Below the pieces are notes generated by a model. The model was not told where the DNA came from. It saw only the letters and a list, made by a program, of their open reading frames with translations, and did not search any database. DNA of 64,000 nucleotides from Ecdyonurus torrentis. Taxonomy: Eukaryota; Arthropoda; Insecta; Ephemeroptera; Heptageniidae. Made by a program: the position numbers and the translations under genes. Positions 42,372-56,893 of this stretch are shown here, one piece after another (within the stretch, counting starts at the first letter, position 1; each line of letters opens with the position of its first letter). The stretch covers positions 3,296,537 to 3,360,536 of the forward strand of contig OX439137.1 in assembly GCA_949318235.1 (NCBI GenBank), written 5' to 3'.

Positions 42372-42766
42372 AATTATCTTCTTATTTATAACCAACATTT
42401 TTTTATTTACATTTTCTTTATATTGTTTTAAAATAAGTAGTACAATACTATTTACTAACACAATACCGTACCATTGTAATTTATGAATGAAAGGAATGCT
42501 GTTATCTCTTTCTCACTCTCTATATATCGCATAGATTTCCTCTAACGTAAGAAGTAAATAATAAAATGCAGTACAGTATTATACTATTATATAGATATGT
42601 GTCAACTTTTGTTTAATTAAATAAACACGTTCTTCTTTGCTTTTCAAATCACTCTCTGTGAAAAACTAGAATAACTTCAATAGTATTTACCTTAAAAATG
42701 AAAGAAAAAAATTTCTCTTAATAGACCATTATTTAATCATGATAAAGAAAGTTAGATAAATACGTG

Positions 42767-42769
<3 letters not shown>

Positions 42770-42844
<75 letters not shown>
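42770..42844. repeat. (GA)n microsatellite
   Basis: About 37 uninterrupted GA units. Further tracts of the same dinucleotide (or TC) lie at 428-483, 42326-42368, 49583-49627, 58390-58441 and 59781-59830. Confidence 0.95.
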
Positions 42845-42846
<2 letters not shown>

Positions 42847-43034
42847 GAAAATGAGTTCTACCATATAACTGGATTTAAACCCATAGCATCGTGTAGAAAT
42901 GAATGAGATTAGATATATTACGCCAATATGACCCAATATTACCATTTCTTTATTTCTCCCTTATATAAGTTATTGATCCTGGAATTTTTCTCGTAGGTAA
43001 TTTTTACCATTGACTTTAATGACAAACAAAGAGT

Positions 43035-43671
43035 TAAAAGCGTAGAACACCTTGAATAAAAAAACTTGTCTAATATCGTATAACATACCTAAATATCAAC
43101 GTTGATTTGGCTGGAGTCATTGATTTCTAATTTATTTTACATTCACAAAATTGCAGCTGCGGGTTTGTGACGTCACAGCTCATGACTATAGGGTGTATGC
43201 GGATGACGTCATATTTATTGCGCTTGGAGACCATACTGGAGTAGTGAATAACATTGCTCAGCATAGGACAAACTTCATTTAAGCTAATTTTCTTTGGGAA
43301 ATCGATTCATTTTTTGTTATTGTTATTTTTCTCACATACTTGAGATACTAATTCAACATATTTCCAGCATCAATGCTCTCAAAAATATTGCATAGTGTTT
43401 TTACACTGGCAAAATTATTTATTTTCCTATGCCACCCATGTTATTGAGTTATCCAACATGGCGCCGACTTTAACATGAATGCATACACCCTATAGTCCGC
43501 GCGCGCGGAAACAGGTGAGCTGTGTCATGACGTCATAAACCCGCAGCTGCAATTTTGTGAATGAAAAAAAAAACAACAAGAAATCAATGACTCCGGCCAA
43601 ATCTACGTTTATTATTTAGGTATGTTAGGATATTAGACATGTTTTTTGTTCAAGGTGTTCTCCGCCTTTAA
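43035..43671. mobile_element. Palindromic MITE, family H copy 2, interrupted
   Basis: Same ends (AAAAGCGTAGAACACC / GGTGTTCTCCGCCTTT), TTAA on both sides. It is split near its centre by a family A element (43188-43494). Outside the insertion it is a strong palindrome. Confidence 0.82.
43188..43494 (-). mobile_element. Family A MITE, best copy, nested in family H
   Basis: Ends TAGGGTGTATGC and GCATACACCCTA, flanked by TA on both sides. It carries ATGACGTCAT close to the left end, then CAGCATAGGACAAAC, and near the right end CGCCGACTTTAACATGAATG. About 307 bp. TA flanks suggest Tc1/mariner-like mobilisation. Confidence 0.8.
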
Positions 43672-43916
43672 TTTCTAAAGATACGAGCCATATTCTAATA
43701 ACAATCCCTAATAATAATAATAACAAACTGAGGTTTTTGAGAATAATATTTAATAGAATAAAAAACTTACAAATACATGCTCTTAAAACGTAGTGTTTTT
43801 TATTTTTTTTAATTATTATTAATTTTTTAAGGCGCATTTCTATATAATATGAATTTAACCTAAAAATTCGTATTTTTTTATAAAGTTCATAAATAGAATT
43901 GATAAACATCGTTATC

Positions 43917-44653
<737 letters not shown>

Positions 44654-44712
44654 TTTTTTTTTTTTTTTTTAATAATTAAAAAATAGTTTATGTTCCGATC
44701 TCTAAAAAAAGG

Positions 44713-44992
44713 GTGCATTACTTCAGTTACGAATCCTAACTTACTTGAGATAAACACTTTGAGTTATTATAATAGCTCATAATATATGAGCAGCTAAAAT
44801 AATGCATTTTAGCAAAGTATTATAACTATATGCGGCTATTTTAACATAAAATAACCGAAAATAACTGTAAACAACTTAAACTAGCTAAGCTATTGTTAAT
44901 AACTTGCTAAAATGCATTATTTTAGCTCATCATAATAACTCAAAAGTGTATATCTTAAATAAGTTATAGGGTTCGTAAATGAAGTAATGCAT
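44713..44992. mobile_element. Palindromic element TGCATTACTTCA
   Basis: Left TGCATTACTTCAGTTACGAA; right TTCGTAAATGAAGTAATGCA. Inner arms (AGCTAAAATAATGCATTTTA with GCAA, TTGAGTTATTAT) are mirrored; 280 bp. It directly follows the (TTC)n/poly-T tract. Confidence 0.75.
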
Positions 44993-45252
44993 AATTTATT
45001 TTTTTGAGTGACAGAATGTGTACAGCACAATTTATATGCTTTTTTTTTTCTGTTAAAGTATAATGCAGCGAGAAAACACGTATAGTAGGAAGTGAATATG
45101 CAACTTTTAGGTTCACAAATGCAATGCAATGGTTGACAAATTTAATGCGTTATGATTACATATAAAAGTATATCACAATTATAACTACAGGTAAAGTTAG
45201 CACACCAAACGTTGCTGGGCGTTAATGTTTATTTCTCTGTATCATGCGGTAG

Positions 45253-45476
45253 AATGGACGTTATCGGTTTAGCGCGCGGGGTGCTGCGGGGAAAGCTAAG
45301 GGTCCCCTAATTTAACATTACGCTTATGGAGAAAAACACGTTTTTTGCGATTTTTGAGAAAACTACTCCACTGATTTTGGAGAAATTTAAATGAGAAATA
45401 CTAGACATACATATTTTTACGTGTTTTAAGCCATAGAAAATTTTTAACAATTTTTTAAACCGATAACCTCCATTGT
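45253..45476. mobile_element. Family G palindromic repeat copy 2 (longest)
   Basis: AATGGACGTTATCGGTTTAG ... TTTAAACCGATAACCTCCATT. Contains GCTAAGGGTCCCCTAATTTA, absent in copy 1 and kept as GGATCCTCTAATGTA in copy 3. Confidence 0.7.
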
Positions 45477-46456
45477 ATAGACGTTAGATATGTGTTTTCT
45501 TAATGTACGAAATTCTCTTAAAATCCAGTATAATTCTGAAAAAATCCTTTGAATTTTATACTGTTGTTATTTTTTACGCATTTATTTTGTAAAAAATAAA
45601 AGATTATAATAACAGAACAAAATAGAACGCTAAAGAGATGAATCCTCGTATAAAGCTGGAGAATAGCGCGCGTGATATTTTTTGTTTGTGATAAATTTAT
45701 ATTACTATACTTCATGGTTAAACTTTGGCAAATTTTCACTTTATTCGTGATGTTTTTTGTTATAGACTTTTTAACTGCAAATTCATGACGCACTGTTTCT
45801 TACATTTTACTTTTTTATTTATATAAAATTTCTTAAGTGTACTCTATATAATAGAATTATATATATATATGACTCTTTGTCTTAAATATAAAACTTATTT
45901 TATGCTTGGGTCGTTTTTTTTTAATGTTAATATATATATGAGCCTTGTTGTGACTTGATTTAACAAGTTGGGGTCCTATATATAAAGTCTACCAAGGGCT
46001 GGATAGCCCCCCATTAAAAATACTGAACTGTAGTATGATTGTTTTATCATTACAGCATTATAGTTATAATTTATTATTTATTGGTAATAAATAATAATAG
46101 TATTTTTTGTATACCTTTTGTACAAAAAAAAAAAAAAAAAAAAAAAAAAATCAACATAACTGAAATTTTAGAAAATAAAGATTACAACAAAGAATGAAAA
46201 ATTATTTGTATATATGTAGCGCAGTGAATAATCAACACTAAAATCACACTGTAAAATCATTGAAAAAAAAATAGGGGGGAGGAGGAGGAACTTTCTTTTT
46301 CTCTCATATCATATAATTATGTATGGCTTTTAAAAGTTTGTTGATTTTTTCTCCTTGTTAGGCATTAAAGAGAATGACATATTTTTTAATTTTAAATACA
46401 TTACCTATATTATAATGATGAAATTTTGTTATACATTACATAATTTTATGTATTTA

Positions 46457-46817
<361 letters not shown>

Positions 46818-47082
46818 CTTTATTACGGCGTTTAGAGGGCTTGACAACCCTATTTTACAAAACCTTGGCCATAATTATAATAAATAACTAATTTAAATAA
46901 TCGTTAATTATTATTTTTTTATTCACTACTTTTGTTATTATTATTACTATTTATCATTTTTCTTGTTAAACTGTATATTTATAATAAACATAACAGCAGG
47001 ACATGAAGTAAAAGTATTCGACATGTGTAAGTAATGCTAATGTCATTAACCCTGTATATGTGATATGTTGACAGCCCCTATA

Positions 47083-47188
47083 ATGGAAGTGCAGTCTCAG
47101 AGCTCCCTGGATGCGTGTAGAAGTCACTCTTGTATCGTGCCCGCTAATCAACATCAGAGAGGGCCAACCCCCTCACCCTCAGAGGAAG
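47083..47188 (+). other. Candidate upstream exon or uORF of the RN-tre-like gene
   Basis: An ATG-led open stretch (MEVQSQSSLDACRSHSCIVP, ANQHQRGPTPSPSEE) lies between a possible acceptor (GTTGACAG) and a strong donor (GAAG|GTACGT at 47188/47189). Base composition is balanced, unlike the AT-rich surroundings. Joining it to the exon at 50161 gives matching phase but runs into TGA after four codons. It would then be a 39-codon upstream ORF rather than the protein's N-terminus. It may also be chance or part of another transcript. Confidence 0.35.
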
Positions 47189-47203
47189 GTACGTACATTT
47201 TTT

Positions 47204-47513
47204 ATTAAGGGTAATTTTTTATTTATGTTAAAGTCGACGCCATAAGTGTGCGCTAAATAACATGGGTCACTATATGAAAATGACAATTTTATCAGTTTAA
47301 AAATATTTCGCAATATTTTTGATGCTGTTAACATGTTGAATAACTTTTTAAAGTATGCAAGAAAAATAATAATAATAATAATAAAAGATCTTATAATTTT
47401 CAATGGAAACAGCCAAAAATTACGTTTGTCCTATTATGCTGGGCAATGTTATTATTTGCTCAAGAAGAGCATCGAAAAGCATTCAGAGTGACGTCATGCG
47501 CACATACCCTTAT
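47204..47513 (+). mobile_element. Family A MITE copy, head of an inverted pair
   Basis: ATGTTAAAGTCGACGCC ... GTGACGTCATGCGCACATACCC. It directly follows the candidate exon at 47083-47188, whose donor lies 16 nt upstream, and directly abuts the next copy. Confidence 0.7.
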
Positions 47514-47620
47514 ATGGTGTATGCAGCACATGACGTCATACTGAATGCGCTTTGATGCCATATTGGAGCAATGAATAACATTGCTCAGCATATATAGAGG
47601 TAAAACGTTGTTTTTGCCAC

Positions 47621-47661
<41 letters not shown>

Positions 47662-47810
47662 CATTTTTCTTACGGTAACAACATCAATGCTCTCAACAAT
47701 ATTTCTAAGTACTTTTAAACTGGCAAAATGTGTCATTTTTGCATACCGGGCCATATAATTTAGAGCTTACATATGGCGTTGACTTTATACTAATGCAGCC
47801 ACTCTATACG
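47514..47810 (-). mobile_element. Family A MITE copy, tail of the inverted pair
   Basis: ATGGTGTATGCAGCACATGAC ... ATGGCGTTGACTTTATACT, with a 40-nt poly-T run inside. Opposite orientation to the preceding copy, so the two form a roughly 600-bp inverted pair. Confidence 0.7.
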
Positions 47811-48445
47811 TAATGTTGAAATTCGAAGACCAATTTGTACGTTCTAATAATGTATAATTTTAAAATAAAGAAGAAGAAAAACATTGTAGTATAAGGTTAA
47901 TTTTGGTTAAGACATTATGTGAACTTTTATTTTTAGAATAGTTGATATGGAAGGGAAAAAATGCACCGGGGCCGGAGAAATTTAAATTTAAATGACGTGT
48001 TACATTTTTTTTTTTTTTTTTTTTTTAAGAATTGTTTATCTTGATTACTTATTCATATACATTCGTAACGTCCATTAAAAATAATTTTAATTACTATGCG
48101 TAATAATAATAATTATAACATTATTAGACTATCACTGTGGTTCAAATAGTGTTGTGTACGTACAGTGTACACAACACTATTTCGGTTTGTCAAATATATA
48201 TATTTGCTATCAGAATTCACTTGAAATTAAACAATTTAGGGATTCAAAATACATGTATAGTATATGTATATTATATCGCTCTTTCACCACAGTACAGTAC
48301 TTTACCACAAAATGTAATTTTATGTTTATTGGTTATTGTAAAGTGTTATATTTAGGACCACAACCATTTGCATGTATATACAGCAAGTTTTATTAAAAAT
48401 AGGACACACAGAGGTATAGGCCTGAGCTACCTCACACTTTTACTG

Positions 48446-48495
48446 TCACGTGGTTTCCTCTTCCGGCACTTCCTTTTCTTTTCCCGCATTTTGAG
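48446..48495 (+). promoter_or_regulatory. Promoter-like motif cluster, possible start of the RN-tre-like gene
   Basis: Within 45 nt there is an E-box TCACGTGG (48446-48453), an ETS-type CTTCCGG (48460-48466), a second ETS-like ACTTCC (48468-48473) and an E2F-like TTTCCCGC (48480-48487). This is followed by a possible donor GA|GTAAAC at about 48494. It lies 1.7 kb upstream of the coding exon. Housekeeping promoters in animals often combine these sites. No transcript evidence is available. Confidence 0.45.
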
Positions 48496-49579
48496 TAAAC
48501 ATAAGCGGTCAAAATGTCATTAATTTCAGGCATATATCTCTTGTCAATTTTGCTGTTTTCATTAAAATAATTTGTAACATTATATACTTTAGTTGCTACT
48601 CCAATTCAAAAATACTAGAAGTGATAGCTGATATGATAGCATTGTAAATATAAGTGCAAAATATAAAAATTCTGACAAGTTTTTTTTTTTTTTTTTTTTT
48701 TCTTTTTTTTTTTTCTTTTTTCATTAAAAAAGCATTATTATATATTAAGCATTGCTTTCAAATATAAAAATTATTGGGGCATAGTTATAAAATAAATAAC
48801 AAAAAATATTCGTCTTTATTAAACAATAAAATTAAAAAATGAATATTGGAAATAGAAAGGTTTCAATCCCCATTGATAATTTAGACCTATAAGTGACAAA
48901 TATTTGACCTATACACCTAAACCAAATATCATGCTTGTACATTGATTTAAATACAATAAATATGAGTGCCCGATTGATTAATTAGTTGATTTTATAGATA
49001 AAATCAATAAAATTGATTTTATTTTGTCTATGTCTAATACGATTAATCATGTCAGCGCAGCACAGACAATATCTGCGCAATTTCCACCCACCGTGGCTGT
49101 TATATTTACATTGTAGTTATTACACGGAGAGAACATTATTTCGAGCGTTAATATTATATGTAAATTAACACGGTAAAAAAAAAAAATTGCTATTTCGATG
49201 TTTTTGCGAGCAATAAGTGTAAATCGTTTTATGTCAGGCGATGCAAAATGTATATTATCTTGTTTGCGCGTATTTGGTCGGCTGCGGTGCATGGAAATAT
49301 TGGCATGTGGATAAGAAAAAATATTTTTTTATTTTTCCATGACTTATTTTGTTTTATTAACAGAAACAAATTACAGATAGCACGTCTTCTCATATTTCAA
49401 AGCCGTTCATTTATTTAGTGTCAAATATTAGGCGCGAGCATTATAATGAATAAAGAAACATTTTTTTCTCTCTTTTTAAGGTTAGGAAGCTCGTATTTCT
49501 GAAATTTAAAATATGATCCCTTTTTTAATGTAATTTGAAAATCACTGGCAAATTACCTTTTTTTTTAATTCAATGCCTG

Positions 49580-49631
<52 letters not shown>

Positions 49632-50160
49632 TTGAAATTAACGTGGGATCGTTTGTAAATAAAATTCAACAAAATATATATACATATCGTAGAATTAATT
49701 TTACATTTTTACATGGTGGCATACACACAACTTTGAGCTTTGAGAGATTTAAATGTTGATAATGATGACAACATTTCTAATAAGAAAATATTTAAACAAT
49801 ATCAATATCTTCCTCTACGTTTTTTTTTTTTTTTTTTTTTTTTTTTTTCCTAGTTTGATTTTGTTGTTTATATTTTCATTTGAATTCGGTTAATCTATGT
49901 GCCATTCACATAATGCAGGTCCGAATAAAATTGTTTCTGCGACATCCAATTTGCGAAGTTCTTATTCGTGATCCATAGAGATTTAAAAATTATTTGGATA
50001 TTGATATCCAAATAGCACTAACACATATTTTCAATCTGTTTTAATATTTTTGTAGAAAAAAAAAATAAACTGATGCATAATTGGTTGTATTATGATTGTA
50101 GGATGAAAGAAATTAATAAAGAAACTTTAAACATTGTTTTGTTTTTTTGTCTGATTTCAG

Positions 50161-50455
50161 GAACGGTTATCTGACCCTCACCCCACGAGGTTCAGGAGGT
50201 GGTGGAAGAAAGAGAGGGGGCAGAGGGGGAAGAGGAAGTACCTGTACAACAACAATCTCCACCCGTACAGAAGAAGAAAAAGAAGGGTAAAATGAACCCT
50301 GAAGACGAGTTACAGTTATTACAGCGCGCTGCAGAAGAGCGTGCTGTTATTGTCAACAAATACAGCAAGGGTCGTGAAGATGTGACACAGATTGATTCAT
50401 GGGAGGACCCAGGATTTGAGATTTACCACGTCACTGATAGATATGGATTTATACA
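50161..50455 (+). CDS. RN-tre/USP6NL-like TBC protein, first coding exon (gene continues past window)
   Basis: From the ATG at 50292 the exon encodes MNPEDELQLLQRAAEERAV, IVNKYSKGREDVTQIDSWED and PGFEIYHVTDRYGFI. It closely parallels the N-terminus of RN-tre/USP6NL (MNSDQDVALKLAQERAEIV..., ...KYDRGREG..., WED..., VTDRFGFLH), a Rab GAP of the TBC family. Coding part 50292-50455 ends in phase 2 at ACA|GTGAGT. The acceptor is TGATTTCAG before 50161. The frame stays open upstream to 50175 (acidic, then Gln-rich, then a Lys run) but has no ATG there and hits TGA at 50172-50174, so I take the ATG at 50292 as the start. The TBC domain itself is not in the window, so the exact paralogue is uncertain. 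Confidence 0.8.
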
Positions 50456-50547
50456 GTGAGTAATCATGTTTTTGTCTATTATACATAGGTAAGCTAATTA
50501 GGCTAACTAGCAACAACAAAAAAAAAAAAAAAAAAAAACATAATTAA

Positions 50548-50884
50548 GGGAGTAAGGTACCAACCTTATATCTCAAAATCTAGAAGTGTTTTAAGTCTAA
50601 AACTGATGTCATTGTGTAGCTAAGGGTCACACCTAGCCGTGATAAAAATTTCAAGATTTTTGACAGTCCCGAAAAAAAGAAAAAAAATCATTGAAATTAA
50701 CATTGGGCCTTATGGGCTTAAAATTAAAAAAAAAAAAAATCATATAAAATTAATTTGCACGGTAATCCCCCAAATTTTTTATATATTTGAAATTGTCTCA
50801 AGCTGAAGTATCATTGTGCAAAATTTTAGATTTTTGTGACGAGAAAAGTTTGAGTTTAATAGCCGCCGTCGGTCCCCTACTCCC
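50548..50884. mobile_element. GGGAGTA MITE, family B copy 3
   Basis: 337 bp, TTAA on both sides, same orientation as copy 2. It lies in the intron just 90 bp after the RN-tre-like coding exon. Confidence 0.85.
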
Positions 50885-51483
50885 TTAAATACACACCCTG
50901 AACAAAACGAGATCAGAGATTTTTGCAATCCCCTTTTTTTCTCAAACAATTTTCCCCAGATAAATACAGGTTTTTTTTTTATAGGTGATCGTGATCATTA
51001 TTATTTTGCCGTTTTCCGAACATAACACCATATAGGCATAATACATACAATCACATAGCGCTGTATATTATATTATAATCCCCCCCCCCCCCCAAATACA
51101 AACAAGCCAATCTTATGTTAAATCTGTCAAAATAATAATTATAATAAATTAAGAAAATAACACAAATGAACGATGAACTCGAAAGATTTTATTTGTATAT
51201 AATATAGAATTTTAATATGTCTTTATAATATTGTCCTATACAATTTCATCTGCGGTGATTAAACCGATATTGATTTGTGCTCATTATATTTTGCTGAAGC
51301 AGCATTTTGACGGTAATAATATGGCTTCGATTTATATATTATAGCAAAAATAAGAGTATTGAATTATAAACTTATAATATCATTTTACAAGCAGCTGCTG
51401 CGTGGTTAAGTTGGATTGATTTTCCGTATGTTATTGTTATACAAGAGTGTATTCAAAGTTTAATTATTAATGGTTACATAAAT

Positions 51484-51585
51484 AGTGTTCGTAAAATCTA
51501 TTCCTTGTGCTCAAAACAAGTGGCGATCACCTAAGGCTTTTTAATTGAGCATTTTTTTGAAGCAAGCGAGTTTATGAACATCATT
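51484..51585. mobile_element. Short palindrome, family E copy, decayed
   Basis: GTGTTCGTAAAATC ... GAGTTTATGAACATC. Ends more diverged than in the two copies after it. Confidence 0.6.
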
Positions 51586-51656
51586 ATATTGATAAATTAT
51601 ATATTAAAACAATTTAAAATCTTTTAAAAAGTATCGTTGAAATTCGGTCATACTAT

Positions 51657-51764
51657 AGTGTTGCTCGTAAACCCTGTTCTCTTGCACCAAAAAATGCGCA
51701 TTCCATTTGAATAGCCAAAGGTGATCGTCATTTTAGGAGCAGAGAACAGAGTTTGCGAACAACA
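51657..51764. mobile_element. Short palindrome, family E copy
   Basis: GTTGCTCGTAAACCCTG ... CAGAGTTTGCGAACAAC. One of three copies within 560 bp. Confidence 0.8.
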
Positions 51765-51926
51765 TAAGTATAATCTAAGGAGGAGGGGGGAGGAGTCCGA
51801 TTTTCAACCGCGATTATTCTAGATTATGTACGTAATATTTAAATTGGAAATACAACCATAAACCTTTTATTTATTTTTTTTTTTTTTAAGCAGTTGTATT
51901 GGTTCAATTTTGTTTAGAAAATAACA

Positions 51927-52045
51927 ATGCTGTTCGTAAACCTTGTTCTCTGCTACTAAAATGACGCTCAGCCATGGTTATTCAAATCAATTTTTTTCTT
52001 CTTATTATTATTTTTTAAGCAAGAAAATAGGGTTTACGAACAACA
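51927..52045. mobile_element. Short palindrome, family E copy
   Basis: ATGCTGTTCGTAAACC ... GGGTTTACGAACAAC. Confidence 0.75.
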
Positions 52046-52300
52046 CTAGGAGTAGATGTGATTGATGGAGAATTAGTTTATTCTTGACATCATGTTCTTT
52101 CTCAAATATGGATCTTATCGGTATAGAAAGCTCAAGCAAATCTCAAGTACAAAAGGAGAAAAATATTTTTCTTAGGTCTCCACTCAATTTATCTTCTTAG
52201 CCATTTATGAATGTTTTGTTTTTTTAATTATTATTATTTTAGAAAACTACTGCATCTAAGCTGGATAAATTTCAAGTGAGAGTCACTTGACACAATTTAA

Positions 52301-52636
52301 AGAGGAAGTTCAGGGGTTACAACATGCATGGCTTCTTCAATGTTAGATTATGAGATGAATGGTTCATTGACTCACATATGATGCCCCAAAGCCCTTCCGT
52401 AGCCCCTTAAACTTGAGCTCATTCTACTAGATATGCAACTCGCTACAATATTTTCTATAGTAAAGCCGTAACTATGACATACAAGATACGGGACGTGTTG
52501 CATATCTCGCAGGATGATCACGAGTTTGTGGGGCTATGGAAGGGCTTTGGGTCATCATATGTGAGTTTATGAACAGTTCTTCTCATTATCTAACATTGAA
52601 AAAGCTATGTTGTAACCCCTGAACTTCTTGTGTGTT
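52301..52636. mobile_element. TTAA-flanked palindromic MITE, family W copy 2
   Basis: 336 bp, TTAA at 52297-52300 and 52637-52640. Same inner arms as 11641-11968, including the GGGGCTATGGAAGGGC block. Confidence 0.8.
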
Positions 52637-53610
52637 TTAAAGCAATACAAAATATATGTCGCCGATAACAGCTATTATATACCCATTGAGTATTATACCC
52701 AATTAGTAGATCACATCTTATTCAAATTAACCTGGTTTATATAAAGTATTCGATATTTTAAAACAAGCTTTTATTTTGATGAAATTCTCTGTATAGCGGG
52801 TGAATAAAAAAATTGCGTGCTTTTAACATCAGGGGATGTTTTATAGAGAAAAGTATAGGGTGGTAGAAGGTCGGTCACGCGAGAGTGAAAAAAACACACA
52901 CTATGATGTTTTTAGGCTTTAATTTTTATGTTAATCCCCCTCTTTTATATATATATATAAAGGTTATTAAGATAATTATATCGAATATTATTGTTTTATA
53001 TTATCATTTTATGTTTTACAGTTTTGGGAAATAAATTTAGTTTATATAAAACGTAAAAAAAAAATAATAATAATAATAATAATAAAACAATTAAAAGTCA
53101 TACATTTTAACTGAATGAGCAGAATGAGAGTAAAATGACAAATTACTTCTTTTTTGTATTATTATTTTTATATAAAATAATTTAAATAAATACACTAACT
53201 CTTTTTAAATTACTATATTGTAAAATTTATCGTGCATTTTCTATGGTACACAGTGAAAACAAATATCTAGTGTTTATATATTTGTAGTATAGGTAAATAA
53301 AAAATGCCAGTTTTTGTTTTACCTGCAGGTATGGATATCTACTTCAATTGTTAAGTTTTCGTGATTTTTATAAGATTTACCTTCGTATTTGTCAGAACTT
53401 ACGTTAGTGGTTGCTTTGGCCATTATTTAAACTAAGAGATTGCATCATGCATCACTTTATTTATAATGAGTTTTCTCTAATTCAAATTTCGGTACTCAAT
53501 AAACTCAACTTCATTAATTTTAATAAAATTAAATAAATAAAATAAAATTGATTAATTAAATTTTAAATAAAAAAGTAAAAAGCTCTGCAATACAAATCCA
53601 AGTATCTGAA

Positions 53611-53694
53611 TGAATGAATGAATGAATGAATGAATGAATGAATGAATGAATGAATGAATGAATGAATGAATGAATGAATGAATGAATGAATGAA
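53611..53694. repeat. (TGAA)n microsatellite
   Basis: About 21 TGAA units, 130 bp before the target duplication of the 4.3-kb element. Confidence 0.95.
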
Positions 53695-54872
53695 ACTTTT
53701 ACGTGGATATCAAGCAAATTTAAATTAATATATAAAATACCATTTTATATACGAGTATTATTGTCATAATAAAGTCCTATTTATATAATTTATAAATTAA
53801 ACATTTACACATCCATTGACACGTATTAGAGTACTCTAGAAGGGGGGAGTATACGCGATCCAGCAGAATTTTTAAAGCCATTTTATTGGTTGTTGAAATC
53901 GAGAATATTCAAATCTGATTGGCTGATGTGCCCAAAATTTTCATCGTTGTCAGTCAATGTTATTTAAATGGGGGTTTTTTGGTTCTGAAAATGACCGTAA
54001 GTAATGGGAAAAAATGATATTTTGAAGACTCATAAAATTGTACCTAAACGTTGTCAAGTTATGAAATTTTCACAGATGAAACTTTATTATTTGGCGAAAA
54101 AAATAACATAAATTCAAAAGTCGCAATAATTCGCAAATACCGTTATTTAGTGTTCAATTTTGAACGCTTTTTTGAAAACGCTGTATTTTTTACGAAGCTA
54201 TTATCGTGATAACAATGGCAAGTATTTTTTTTAAATCGTTTTATTTTTACTATATTTACTATAAATGTTCATAAATTTGATTTAAGCGATATTAAATTAC
54301 GTTTTCTTTATAAGTATATGGAATTAGGTTGTTTATCGATATTAAAAACATCATCAGTATATCGATTTTACGTAAATATAATAGGTATAATATACACGAA
54401 ACATCTCGTTTTTTTAACCTTTTCCCTAGTCCAGCTAGAGTAATGAAATTTGCGCTTCTTCTTTTTTTTTTTTTTTTTTTTTCATAAAAATTATTAGCAT
54501 AAAAGTTTAGATTTAATCTTTTATCTCTTTATCTCTATACCAGAAACTACGCTCGATCGCGAAACATAGACCAAAAATTAATAAGTTGCACGTGTTTTTA
54601 CTTATTTCTCCGCACTTAATTAATGTTTATTTTTTATTTACAATAACTTTTCATCATTCGTATTCCTTTTTTTTTTTTTTTTTTTTTTTTTCATTTATTG
54701 CATAGAATGATGTAATTACACCCTATTTTCATGATTAATAAATGCGGTTTCTCCCAATATGATCTTTATACCACTGAAGTGAAGACTGGGGTTTGCAGAG
54801 AGATGTAGAATGTATGCAAAATAAACTTTTTACCTAATTAGTAATTATCTTTTGAAATACATCTTAAAATAT

Positions 54873-56893
<2,021 letters not shown>

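Noticed and set aside
50175..50291. In-frame extension before the RN-tre-like ATG as certain coding sequence
   Set aside because: It has no ATG and is preceded by TGA at 50172. It may be 5' UTR, so it is described but not called as protein.
51484..52045. Spaced short repeats resembling a CRISPR-like array
   Set aside because: The units are diverged palindromic MITEs with irregular spacing in eukaryotic DNA.
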